From positions 124,001-188,000 of the forward strand of contig NC_015574.1 of NCBI RefSeq assembly GCF_000214725.1: a stretch of DNA of 64,000 nt. The letters run 5' to 3'. Every line of letters starts with the position of its first letter. Within the stretch, counting starts at the first letter, position 1. Origin of the DNA: Methanobacterium paludis (GTDB lineage Archaea; Methanobacteriota; Methanobacteria; Methanobacteriales; Methanobacteriaceae). The notes beneath the pieces are model-generated. The model was not told the origin of the DNA. It worked only from the letters and a program-made list of their open reading frames with translations, and did no database searches. Positions 47,766-55,432 of the stretch are shown piece after piece. A program made the translations under genes and the position numbers.

Positions 47766-48773
47766 TTATTTACTGCAAGTACTGCCAGTTACAAGTTTTT
47801 TCATATGTTTCTGCCAAGATTTTGAACGTACATTGTCGAGGTTCACACTTTCCCTTTTCAGGTCTATACCGCTTTGTGGGCAGACCTGGGTGCAGGCACC
47901 GCAGAGTATGCAGAATTTTTGGTCTATTTGAGATTTGCCGTCAACCAGACTCACTGCGTTGCAGGGGCATACGTCCATACATGCATGGCATGATTCGCCT
48001 TTACAAACTTCTCTATCTGTTGTTATGCTTCCTTCAAATGGTTTTGTAATTACTGCAGCATCAACTGGACAGATTTCCTGGCACCATCCGCAGTTCACAC
48101 AGTTTTCTTTGTTCAAAAATGATTGACCTGTTATTTTGGCATCTTCAGGTTTCAGATTGTACTCAGAGTATGCACAGGATGCGCAAACAGCTTTAATAGC
48201 TTCTGTTGGACATGCACGTTTGCAAACCAGGCAGTAAACACATTTCTCTTCGTCGATCTTGACTTCATACGATGTTGGACTGGCCTGTTCGATCTTGATT
48301 GCTTCTGCAGGGCACATTTCTTCGCAAACCTTGCAGTTAATGCATTTTTCCTGGTTAACACTTATTTCGCCGGTTACAAGTTTTGATCTTGTTGGAAACT
48401 GTCTTGCAATGGTTATGGCGTCTTGTGGACATGAACTTTCACATGCCTTACAGTATATACATTCTGCATCGTTTATTTCGGCATCATGGTTCCATTTAGG
48501 GTATTCTTCCATATCCTTAATGTTTGAACCATCTATCTGAAAGTCCAGTGCATCAAATGGACATGCAGTTGCGCATAGTCCACAGAGGGCACATTTATTT
48601 CCATCAAGATTTATGTAATCCATTTTCACAAGCCCTCTTGCTATGGGGAGTATTGGGCCGGTTTTAATAGCTTCCGTAGGACATATATCTTTACATATTC
48701 CGCATCCAACACATTTTTCGTTTATATGTGTCAGAGAACGGGTTTCTTCTCCATTTCTTTTTATAGAAATCAT
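47766..48773 (-). CDS. FwdF-like polyferredoxin, second copy
   Basis: 335 residues and about eight [4Fe-4S] motifs in the same order as FwdF, with near-matching blocks (CINCKVCEEMCPAEAI, CVNCGWCQEICPVDAA). One cluster has an insertion (CKGESCHACMDVCPC). Paralog of the fwd operon's gene, located with the FmdE and ferredoxin genes. It may serve a second (molybdenum) formylmethanofuran dehydrogenase or carry electrons to another enzyme; the gene name fmdF would be a guess. Confidence 0.85.
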   Translation of the reverse strand: MISIKRNGEETRSLTHINEKCVGCGICKDICPTEAIKTGPILPIARGLVKMDYINLDGNKCALCGLCATACPFDALDFQIDGSNIKDMEEYPKWNHDAEINDAECIYCKACESSCPQDAITIARQFPTRSKLVTGEISVNQEKCINCKVCEEMCPAEAIKIEQASPTSYEVKIDEEKCVYCLVCKRACPTEAIKAVCASCAYSEYNLKPEDAKITGQSFLNKENCVNCGWCQEICPVDAAVITKPFEGSITTDREVCKGESCHACMDVCPCNAVSLVDGKSQIDQKFCILCGACTQVCPQSGIDLKRESVNLDNVRSKSWQKHMKKLVTGSTCSK

Positions 48774-48874
48774 TTTATCTTTCCTTTATATTTTACCGAT
48801 TTTTAATTCAATTTATCAGTTTCTATAATTAATACATTATACTTACTATTGTCTTATTATCGTAAGTTAAATTA

Positions 48875-49066
48875 TCATGCTTTGGACATGGCTTGATTTG
48901 GACAGTTCTGAATGCATATATCGCAATCGTCGCAATTTTCTGGCTTTATGACTATGTTTCCATTTTCTTCAATAATAGCTCCCTTTTCACACAGTTTAAT
49001 GCAAAGCCCTTCACCAGGACAGTCCTTGATCTTTCCACATTTCTCCGCATCTATGACTACTGACAT
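48875..49066 (-). CDS. small ferredoxin with atypical first cluster motif
   Basis: 63 residues. Second motif CDDCDICIQNCPNQA is a normal 4Fe-4S type; the first is CGKIKDCPGEGLCIKLCEKGA, with five residues between the first two Cys. SD AAGGTGAT precedes ATG. Under a 7-10-7 operator and upstream of the polyferredoxin gene, probably co-transcribed. Electron carrier; partner unknown. Confidence 0.8.
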   Translation of the reverse strand: MSVVIDAEKCGKIKDCPGEGLCIKLCEKGAIIEENGNIVIKPENCDDCDICIQNCPNQAMSKA

Positions 49067-49106
49067 TTGTTATCACCTTGAAAATTTATTGGATAATAAC
49101 CCTATC

Positions 49107-49130
49107 CGATATGTATATATAAACGTATCG
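49107..49130. promoter_or_regulatory. 7-10-7 operator over TATA box, small ferredoxin
   Basis: CGATATG-TATATATAAA-CGTATCG. Arms are 6 of 7 symmetric. Ferredoxin start 41 bp downstream on the minus strand. Confidence 0.65.
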
Positions 49131-49382
49131 ATTTTGTTCCAAGAACGTTGGGAATAATGTCTCTAAAATTTCATGTAAAATATGAGAATAATAGAATGGG
49201 GCATCAAGCCCACGATTTAGAGATATAAGCTTAATTTAAGAGTATAACTCTTAAAAATTAGCAAAATTTATTAAAATGAAGTAAATTAAAAGATTTTAAA
49301 GCTTCTTAAGAACTCTTCCTAAAATAAACTAGAAAATATATAAAATAAATATGTTACAATAAAAAAATAAAAATTTATATCC

Positions 49383-49592
49383 TTAATCCTTTGCAATCAT
49401 GACTTCTGTTGATTTTACTATTGCTGAAACTGTGTCCCCTTCTTTAATTCCAAGTTTTTCAACAGATTCTTTAGTTATTATGGCAGTTACAACTCCTGGA
49501 GATTTTATTTCTATTTTAACGTTTGCCATAATAGGGCCTGTTTCAACGTTCTTCACAGTTCCTTCCATCACATTTCTTGCACTAATTTTCAT
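49383..49592 (-). CDS. Mop-family molbindin
   Basis: 69-residue single TOBE/Mop domain (MKISARNVMEGTVKNVETGPIMANVKIEI...AIITKESVEKLGIKEG). Such proteins form hexamers that store molybdate or tungstate in the cytoplasm. Also resembles the Mop repeats of ModE/ModC. Fits the Mo/W supply theme. A perfect inverted repeat lies over its TATA box. Confidence 0.9.
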   Translation of the reverse strand: MKISARNVMEGTVKNVETGPIMANVKIEIKSPGVVTAIITKESVEKLGIKEGDTVSAIVKSTEVMIAKD

Positions 49593-49606
49593 AAATATCC
49601 CCCCAC

Positions 49607-49630
49607 ATTAAGTTATATTATATACTTAAT
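49607..49630. promoter_or_regulatory. perfect 7-10-7 inverted repeat over mop TATA
   Basis: ATTAAGT-TATATTATAT-ACTTAAT, with identical geometry to the CGAWATG sites but a different arm sequence. Candidate operator of the Mop gene. Confidence 0.45.
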
Positions 49631-49701
49631 TCTATAAAAGAATTCTCATGTGTTAAGGATCATCTCGATCTATTTAAACTAAAAAAGTTAACGGTGATAA
49701 A

Positions 49702-50193
49702 ATGGAATTAATTCAGTACAAACCAATTGGTGTTATAAAGTCTCCATTTAAGCAGTTAAATGGTATGCCCATCCAACCAATCGGCGCTTGTGGCGTTCAT
49801 GGTGAAATTCACCTCAAAGAAGAGTACAAGGAAGGACTCGATGATCTTGAAGAATTTTCACACATAATGCTCATTTACCATTTACATTTATCAAATGGTT
49901 ACTCTTTAAGGGTTAAACCATTTTTGGACGATAAAAAACATGGAATATTTGCTACAAGAGCGCCAAAAAGGCCAAATCCAATAGGTATTTCTGTTGTAAA
50001 GCTTGAGAATGTGGAGGGTAACATCGTACACATATCAAATGTGGACATAGTTGATGGCACGCCTTTACTTGACATAAAACCTTACATTCCCCATTTTGAT
50101 AGAAAATCCGATGAAAAGGTTTGTGTAGGATGGTTTGAGGATAAGCATCAGAAAGCTTCTAATAAAAAGTCAGATAGACGTTTTATGGATTAA
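49702..50193 (+). CDS. trmO: tRNA (N6-threonylcarbamoyladenosine) methyltransferase TrmO
   Basis: 163 residues. TrmO/TsaA family: GVIKSPFKQLNG, HGEIHLKEEYKEGLDDLEEFSHI, RVKPFLDDKKHGIFATRAPKRPNPIGIS and DIVDGTPLLDIKPYIP. Methylates t6A at tRNA position 37. Typical archaeal length. SD AACGGTGAT before the ATG; transcribed alone, divergent from mop. Confidence 0.9.
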   Translation: MELIQYKPIGVIKSPFKQLNGMPIQPIGACGVHGEIHLKEEYKEGLDDLEEFSHIMLIYHLHLSNGYSLRVKPFLDDKKHGIFATRAPKRPNPIGISVVKLENVEGNIVHISNVDIVDGTPLLDIKPYIPHFDRKSDEKVCVGWFEDKHQKASNKKSDRRFMD

Positions 50194-50369
50194 TTGAAGA
50201 TAAATGAATAGATCTGGATAAATATTTATCTAGATATTATTCTTTTAAAATTTTTATTAAAAATTATTTGAAATATTTTTTTAATTTCGATATAGAACTT
50301 CTTAAGTTTTTTAGAAATTCTCTTTTTTTAGAAATCTCAATGAAATTAGGAATATGGATTTAGTTAAGG

Positions 50370-52064
50370 TTAAAATTCTTCCATATCGGAAATGTTCATC
50401 AACGTCTCAACCGCCTTGGGTTCCACATGAATTCCAGCTTCTCTTATGGCTGCAATTGGATTTAAACCACCGGGAGCAACAATACCTGCCCTGTAGAGTT
50501 CAACTTTTGCATTGTATACGAGTTCGCTTGGTTTTCCAACTTTAAGGATGGAAAATCCTGCTTCTTTCACGTCTTCTAAGACTTCAATGGCTCTGGGACG
50601 GGCTATGTAAGGGATCTCCCTTAAACTTGCAAGTATCCTCCCTTTCCCATTCAAAGAGTCTAAAACAGATGTCATATTCTTTGAGATGTATACTTCATGA
50701 GGATCGAGCGATGAGCCACTGTAAGCTGTAAGCTCGATAAACCGGGGTTCTTTCCCTTCTGTTTCGAGTATTCCTCCATACTGGGGTATGGCAGGTATAC
50801 CATTTTTTGTGAGTATGCCGTCTATTGTCAGGCTACAAATTGTGGCTATGCCAGTTTTACCGGGTTCAACATCGGGAATTATCTTGAAAAACTTGTTTGT
50901 GCAGTAATTTGGTTTGGAAGCCATAACACGGTCAAATATTTGGAGGGCATCCTCCAGGTCCTCGTTTTTTACGTAGGATACATTTGCAATGACCTTACCC
51001 TTTTGAGTTTCAAGGTTAAAATCAACGTTGTATATGAGGTTCCATGCTTTTGAAAGCAGAAACTTCACCTTTGCATCGGTTTCAGAGTATGATGTTTTTA
51101 GTAGAGGTTTAGGTGATGTTATGCTTTTCATTTCGCTGAATTCTGCCGTATTTTCTGCAAGTTTAATGTCAACATCAAATCCTGCTTCATTTGCAGCGCA
51201 TAATGGGGATATTCCTCCTATAACTGCTATACCTACCATATTATCGTCTACAGGAATTCCGAGTACTGATTCTCCGTCATCACCAATCTTGAGTAGCCCG
51301 AATATTCCTATTTTCTCAAGATCCTTGAATATTTCCATGGCCTGAGTCTTTGCACTTGCAGGGATGATCCTGAAGTTTGCAGGGATGAGCCCGTTTCCTT
51401 CATCAATAACCTGGAGTACAGATGTCATTTCACGGTCTGTAAATGCTTCAAGTGGTGTCATTGATGTCTTTTTGTAGGCTATGAGTTCTGTGAACCTTAC
51501 AGGCACATGGTCTTCAACTTTAACAACTCCTCCATACTGGGGGATAACTGGTATTCCTTGATTCAGGAGCATCCCATCTATTGTTGTTCCGCAGACTGTT
51601 TCAACCTTTATTTTGTTGTTTCCGTCTTTGATGGGATATGTATTCGTGTAGGGGCTCACAGCGATCCCCATTTTGAAGACTTTCTCTATAATATCCATTA
51701 CCTTTTTACTGTAGGTGAAGGTGGAGTTGTTCACAACAACAGCCCCTTTGCCTTTTGAAGGGTCAAGTGTTGTTTGATATATCATATCTTCAAATTTGGA
51801 GAAAATAAAGTCGACTTGATCGTAAATTAAGCCTTTTTCCAGTTCGTTAAGTCCTTTTTCGGTTATCTGGCGCCCTGCATATCCTATACGTTCTGTGAAT
51901 CCCTTTTCATCCAGGATACGCATGTGATATCTCACAGCCCTCTCCCCAAGGTTGTATCCTTTCTTTTTCAGTTCTTCTGCAATGGTTTTGGCGCCTAGAA
52001 CCCCTTCCTTATCCGCCAGGATCCTAAGGATTTCCATCATTTTACGATCGGTATCTTGTGGCAT
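50370..52064 (-). CDS. nrpR: nitrogen regulator NrpR
   Basis: 564 residues: an N-terminal winged helix (about 10-75, VLGAKTIAEELKKKGYNLGERAVRYHMRILDEKG) and two NrpR repeats (about 90-315 and 330-560; conserved GIPVIPQYGG in the first and GIPAIPQYGGILE in the second). It binds GGAA-N6-TTCC operators and releases DNA in response to 2-oxoglutarate. The glnA gene next to it carries one such operator. Single-protein form with both domains fused. Confidence 0.93.
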   Translation of the reverse strand: MPQDTDRKMMEILRILADKEGVLGAKTIAEELKKKGYNLGERAVRYHMRILDEKGFTERIGYAGRQITEKGLNELEKGLIYDQVDFIFSKFEDMIYQTTLDPSKGKGAVVVNNSTFTYSKKVMDIIEKVFKMGIAVSPYTNTYPIKDGNNKIKVETVCGTTIDGMLLNQGIPVIPQYGGVVKVEDHVPVRFTELIAYKKTSMTPLEAFTDREMTSVLQVIDEGNGLIPANFRIIPASAKTQAMEIFKDLEKIGIFGLLKIGDDGESVLGIPVDDNMVGIAVIGGISPLCAANEAGFDVDIKLAENTAEFSEMKSITSPKPLLKTSYSETDAKVKFLLSKAWNLIYNVDFNLETQKGKVIANVSYVKNEDLEDALQIFDRVMASKPNYCTNKFFKIIPDVEPGKTGIATICSLTIDGILTKNGIPAIPQYGGILETEGKEPRFIELTAYSGSSLDPHEVYISKNMTSVLDSLNGKGRILASLREIPYIARPRAIEVLEDVKEAGFSILKVGKPSELVYNAKVELYRAGIVAPGGLNPIAAIREAGIHVEPKAVETLMNISDMEEF

Positions 52065-52208
52065 TTATTCACCGTTATCCGTTATAAGTTGGTTAAAGTT
52101 AATTAATTGTTAATTTTATAATTGTTTATCTTTTAACTCTTTTATTTTGGTTATTTTAAATACCTTTTTAATACACAGATAAATTTTGATAAACAATTAA
52201 TACAGAAC

Positions 52209-52220
52209 AAAATAAAAAAA
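52209..52220 (-). terminator. oligo-T terminator of glnA
   Basis: T7-A-T4-like run on the minus strand, 16 nt past the glnA stop codon. Confidence 0.45.
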
Positions 52221-52235
52221 GAAAAGTTTTGGAGA

Positions 52236-53564
52236 TTAAATCTCCAGATATCTGTCTAATTCGTATGGGAATACTTGTATTCTGTAGTCGTCCCATTCAG
52301 CACGTTTAAGGGCCATGAACTGCTCGTATACATGGTCGCCTAAGGATGCTTTAACAATTTCATCATCTTCAAGAGCGTGGTATGCTTCCCATAGACTGGA
52401 TGGTAAAACATCTATTCCATGTTTAGCAAGTCCTTCAGCGTCTAATTCGAAGACGTCAAGTTCTGTTGCTTCACCAGGGTCTATTTTGTTTTCGATACCG
52501 TCCATTCCTGCTTCTAATAATGCTGCAAATGCAAGGTAGGGGTTGCATGATGGGTCTGGGCATCTGAATTCCACTCTTGTACCGTTACCTCTGCTTGCTG
52601 GGATCCTGACAAGTGTTGACCTGTTTTTAAGACCGTAAGCTATGTAACATGGTGCTTCGTATCCTGGGACAAGCCTTTTGTAAGAGTTGACTGTAGGTGC
52701 AACAATTGCTGAAAGTGCTTTTGAGTGTTTTAATAAACCGCCTATGAAGTACCTTGCTTCTTGGGAAAGTTCGTCTTTACCATTAGGGTCGTAAAAAGCG
52801 TTTTTACCGTCTTTAAAAAGGCTTTGGTGGCAGTGCATTCCACTTCCGTTAACACCGAAGAATGGTTTTGGCATGAAGGTTACCATGTAACCCATGTTAT
52901 CAACGATAGCTTTTGTGGCCTGTTTGAAGGTTATAACAGCGTCTGCTGTTTTTAACGCGTCGTCGAATTTGAAGTCTATCTCGTGCTGGCCTGGACCAAC
53001 CTCGTGATGGCTCACTTCCACATCAAAGTTGAGTTCTTCGAGCCCTAAGACAAGTTCCCTTCTGACGTCTGTTCCCTGGTCAACTGGTTCAACATCGAAG
53101 TAAATTCCTTCATCGTGTGGTACAATGTTTCCAGATTCGTCTTCTCCTACTATGAAGAATTCTGGTTCTGGGCCTACGTTGAACTCGTATCCTTTTTCCT
53201 CTGCTTTTGCGAGTGCTTTTTTAAGTATGTACCGTGGGTCTCCCTCAAATGGGGTCATGTCAGGCCAGTAAATGTCGCAGATGAACCTGCAAACACCCTT
53301 TTCCTCTGGTCTCCATGGTAAAGTTGAGAATGTGTCAGGATCCGGTTTTATTATTAAATCACTTTCGTTGATGTCAACGAATCCTTCTATTGAGGAACCG
53401 TCAAATAATAAACCTTCTTTTAGTATATCCTCAATATCTTCTGGTTTTGCCAGGGGGACTGCCATATTCTTTGGAGTTCCGTGTATGTCCACAAATTGTA
53501 GCCTTACAAACTTTATGCCACATGAATCGATCTTTTTAACAATATTTCCTATTTTATCTTGCAA
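52236..53564 (-). CDS. glnA: glutamine synthetase, type I
   Basis: 442 residues from TTG 53564, with GGAGGT 7 nt upstream; the longer ATG start at 53669 is impossible as a regulated gene because the NrpR operator would lie in the coding sequence. Signatures: RLQFVDIHGTPKNMAVP, DGSSIEGF, GPEPEFF, MPKPFFGVNGSGMHCHQS, NSYKRLVPGYEAPCYIAYG and RIPASRGNGTRVEFRCPDPSCNPYLAFAA. Makes glutamine from glutamate and ammonia; regulated by NrpR. Confidence 0.95.
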   Translation of the reverse strand: MQDKIGNIVKKIDSCGIKFVRLQFVDIHGTPKNMAVPLAKPEDIEDILKEGLLFDGSSIEGFVDINESDLIIKPDPDTFSTLPWRPEEKGVCRFICDIYWPDMTPFEGDPRYILKKALAKAEEKGYEFNVGPEPEFFIVGEDESGNIVPHDEGIYFDVEPVDQGTDVRRELVLGLEELNFDVEVSHHEVGPGQHEIDFKFDDALKTADAVITFKQATKAIVDNMGYMVTFMPKPFFGVNGSGMHCHQSLFKDGKNAFYDPNGKDELSQEARYFIGGLLKHSKALSAIVAPTVNSYKRLVPGYEAPCYIAYGLKNRSTLVRIPASRGNGTRVEFRCPDPSCNPYLAFAALLEAGMDGIENKIDPGEATELDVFELDAEGLAKHGIDVLPSSLWEAYHALEDDEIVKASLGDHVYEQFMALKRAEWDDYRIQVFPYELDRYLEI

Positions 53565-53600
53565 ATTAATTACCTCCATGAAATCCATGAACTTTATACC

Positions 53601-53614
53601 GGAAAGAAGTTTCC
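53601..53614. promoter_or_regulatory. NrpR operator of glnA
   Basis: GGAA-AGAAGT-TTCC, an exact GGAA-N6-TTCC. It is 37 bp upstream of the TTG start, just downstream of the TATA box (minus-strand TTTATATAG, about 53625-53633). A second GGAA/TTCC pair with 8-9 bp spacing lies upstream (about 53637-53653). Confidence 0.8.
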
Positions 53615-53851
53615 TTTTAATGCTATATAAATGTTTGGAAACATTCTCTTTCCACAAAAAGACCATCAAAGCAGCGCTTGATACAGATTTTTTTAGGTCA
53701 TGGTCATTTTTTTATAGTATACTCAAATATAATATGATAAATCTACTTTATTGTTTCATTCAAACTAATTTCAACTAAATTATCAATAAATAAAGTTAAA
53801 AGGATTTTATTAATAATTTAAAATATTTATTCTTTAAATATTACCTTCAAA

Positions 53852-54604
53852 TCAAAATTTAAACATGAAAAATGGGTCTTTTTTAAGAAGGTCGAACATT
53901 AAAACATCTGGGGCAGTTATGATATTTTCTCGGCCTGTAAGAATTTTAACAACTTCAAAGGCCTGCAGGCATCCTATAATATTTGGAACGGGCCCTATAA
54001 CTGGCGGAACTTCTTTGTTAAGTTTTTGAACCTTTGATATGATTTCTGGAGTTAAATCTTTTCCAGCAGAGGGTAACTTAAAGGTTTCTTCATAAGAAGG
54101 TGTTTCAGGGGTCAATGTTGTTATCTGACCCATTGTGCCATGGATTGCACCGTGAACAAAGGGTATTCCAAGTTTAACAGCACATCGACTTGTTAAAATT
54201 CTTGATATGATGTTGTCAAGGGCGTCCACAATCACATCGCTGCCTTCAAGAATTTTTTGAACGTTGTTTTCGTTCAACTCCGTGTTAAAAGCTTCCACCT
54301 CTGTGAAAGGAGTTATTGAACTTATGATTTCCTTTGTGACCTCGGTTTTTGGCCTTCCGATACTTTCAGTGCTGCTCATGAGCTGTCTGTTGATGTTTGA
54401 AAGGTCGAAGGAATCTTTATCCACAATTCGAAGGTTTCCAACACCCATTCTTGCAAGCATCTCTATAACAGCCCCGCCGATGCCTCCACACCCTATAACT
54501 GTTATTTTTGAGTCTTTAAGTTTTAGTTGTTCTTTTTTGTTTAAAATTCCCTTCTGCCTATCTATTATTTCCCAGTAATTCTCTTCAGGATACTTATTAA
54601 GCAT
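53852..54604 (-). CDS. MoeB/ThiF/HesA-family adenylating protein
   Basis: 250 residues. E1-like fold: GCGGIGGAVIEMLARMGVG (38-56) ATP loop, DKDSFDLSNINRQLMSS, and DVIVDALDN. Activates a sulfur carrier such as MoaD or a ThiS-like protein by adenylation. No zinc Cys pairs are visible in the middle region. In this context molybdopterin sulfur transfer is likely; thiamine, cysteine or tRNA thiolation cannot be excluded. Confidence 0.85.
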   Translation of the reverse strand: MLNKYPEENYWEIIDRQKGILNKKEQLKLKDSKITVIGCGGIGGAVIEMLARMGVGNLRIVDKDSFDLSNINRQLMSSTESIGRPKTEVTKEIISSITPFTEVEAFNTELNENNVQKILEGSDVIVDALDNIISRILTSRCAVKLGIPFVHGAIHGTMGQITTLTPETPSYEETFKLPSAGKDLTPEIISKVQKLNKEVPPVIGPVPNIIGCLQAFEVVKILTGRENIITAPDVLMFDLLKKDPFFMFKF

Positions 54605-54730
54605 AAAAACACTCTTCTTTTAATTTTTAAAATATTATATAATTATTATTCGTATTCTGATTAATTTCTTTACTATATTCTATAATTCTTGTTTGATTGG
54701 GAATACTAGAATAGTTTTGGTAACAAGATT

Positions 54731-54779
54731 TATATCAAATATCGATATATCTTAATTTAGTATATCAAATATTGATATA
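54731..54779. promoter_or_regulatory. two tandem 19-bp palindromic sites
   Basis: TATATCAAATATCGATATA (54731-54749) and the same with one change (54761-54779), 30 bp apart. Each is TATATC-N7-GATATA and the first overlaps the TATA box (TTTATATC near 54729) of the small membrane gene. Probably a cooperative operator. Confidence 0.55.
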
Positions 54780-54802
54780 GTATTATATATGGAGGTTCAG
54801 TT

Positions 54803-55027
54803 GTGAGGAGATTGTTCAGCGGGATAAAAGCTTACTTATCTGACTGGAGAAACTGGCTTATGCACACTCTTGTTGGGATATTAATCATTGTTATAGCACT
54901 TTTTGCACCTGTAAGTGTGTATCTACGCCTTGCTTTTGTTGTTTTGGTTGTGGGATTCAACGTGTGGAGGAGGAAGTACGCACCAGATATTTTCAGCAGA
55001 CTTTTAAAAAAGATGTATATGAAATAA
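54803..55027 (+). CDS. small membrane protein
   Basis: 74 residues, GTG start with GGAGGT 6-7 nt upstream. Two adjacent hydrophobic stretches (about 22-38 and 40-56: LVGILIIVIALFAPV and LRLAFVVLVVGFNVW), basic tail. No known family recognised. It has its own strong-looking operator, implying tight control. Confidence 0.7.
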   Translation: MRRLFSGIKAYLSDWRNWLMHTLVGILIIVIALFAPVSVYLRLAFVVLVVGFNVWRRKYAPDIFSRLLKKMYMK

Positions 55028-55109
55028 TGTTTTGTGAAATGAGTTAAGGAATTTAAAATGAAATCCTGTAAATGGAGTTTTTATTAATTGAAGTGGATGG
55101 TGGAAAAGA

Positions 55110-55400
55110 TCAACCCCTCCTCAAATCCATTTCCGGACCTACCATGCAATAAAAATCGTTTTTTAAGTTGAAACTGTTGTAAGCTGGGCAATCCTTACAC
55201 ATACAAGTATCCACATTAACTTTGCAGCTGCTTTTACCTAAAATACAGAAAAGTCCTTCATTTGAGTCTTTCATACACTCAGAATAACTTGTACATTTCT
55301 TGCACACACATACCCTCTTTTTTTCCATTTCAATTAGGTTATCCCTTTGTTCTTGAGGCATTTTAGACATCTGGTCAAGTGCTTCTTCCAGTTTATCCAT
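55110..55400 (-). CDS. DUF2769 Cys-rich protein
   Basis: 96 residues. The family pattern is visible: CVCKKCTSYSEC, GLFCILGKSSC, CMCKDCPAYN and FYCMVG. The Cys-rich core probably binds zinc or an Fe-S cluster. Function unknown; common in methanogens. Confidence 0.82.
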   Translation of the reverse strand: MDKLEEALDQMSKMPQEQRDNLIEMEKKRVCVCKKCTSYSECMKDSNEGLFCILGKSSCKVNVDTCMCKDCPAYNSFNLKNDFYCMVGPEMDLRRG

Positions 55401-55432
55401 AAAATCACTCCTTATTATTAAGCTTGTTTAAG

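Noticed and set aside
53565..53669. Longer N-terminus for glnA
   Set aside because: It contains the NrpR operator and lacks an SD; TTG 53564 has GGAGGT.
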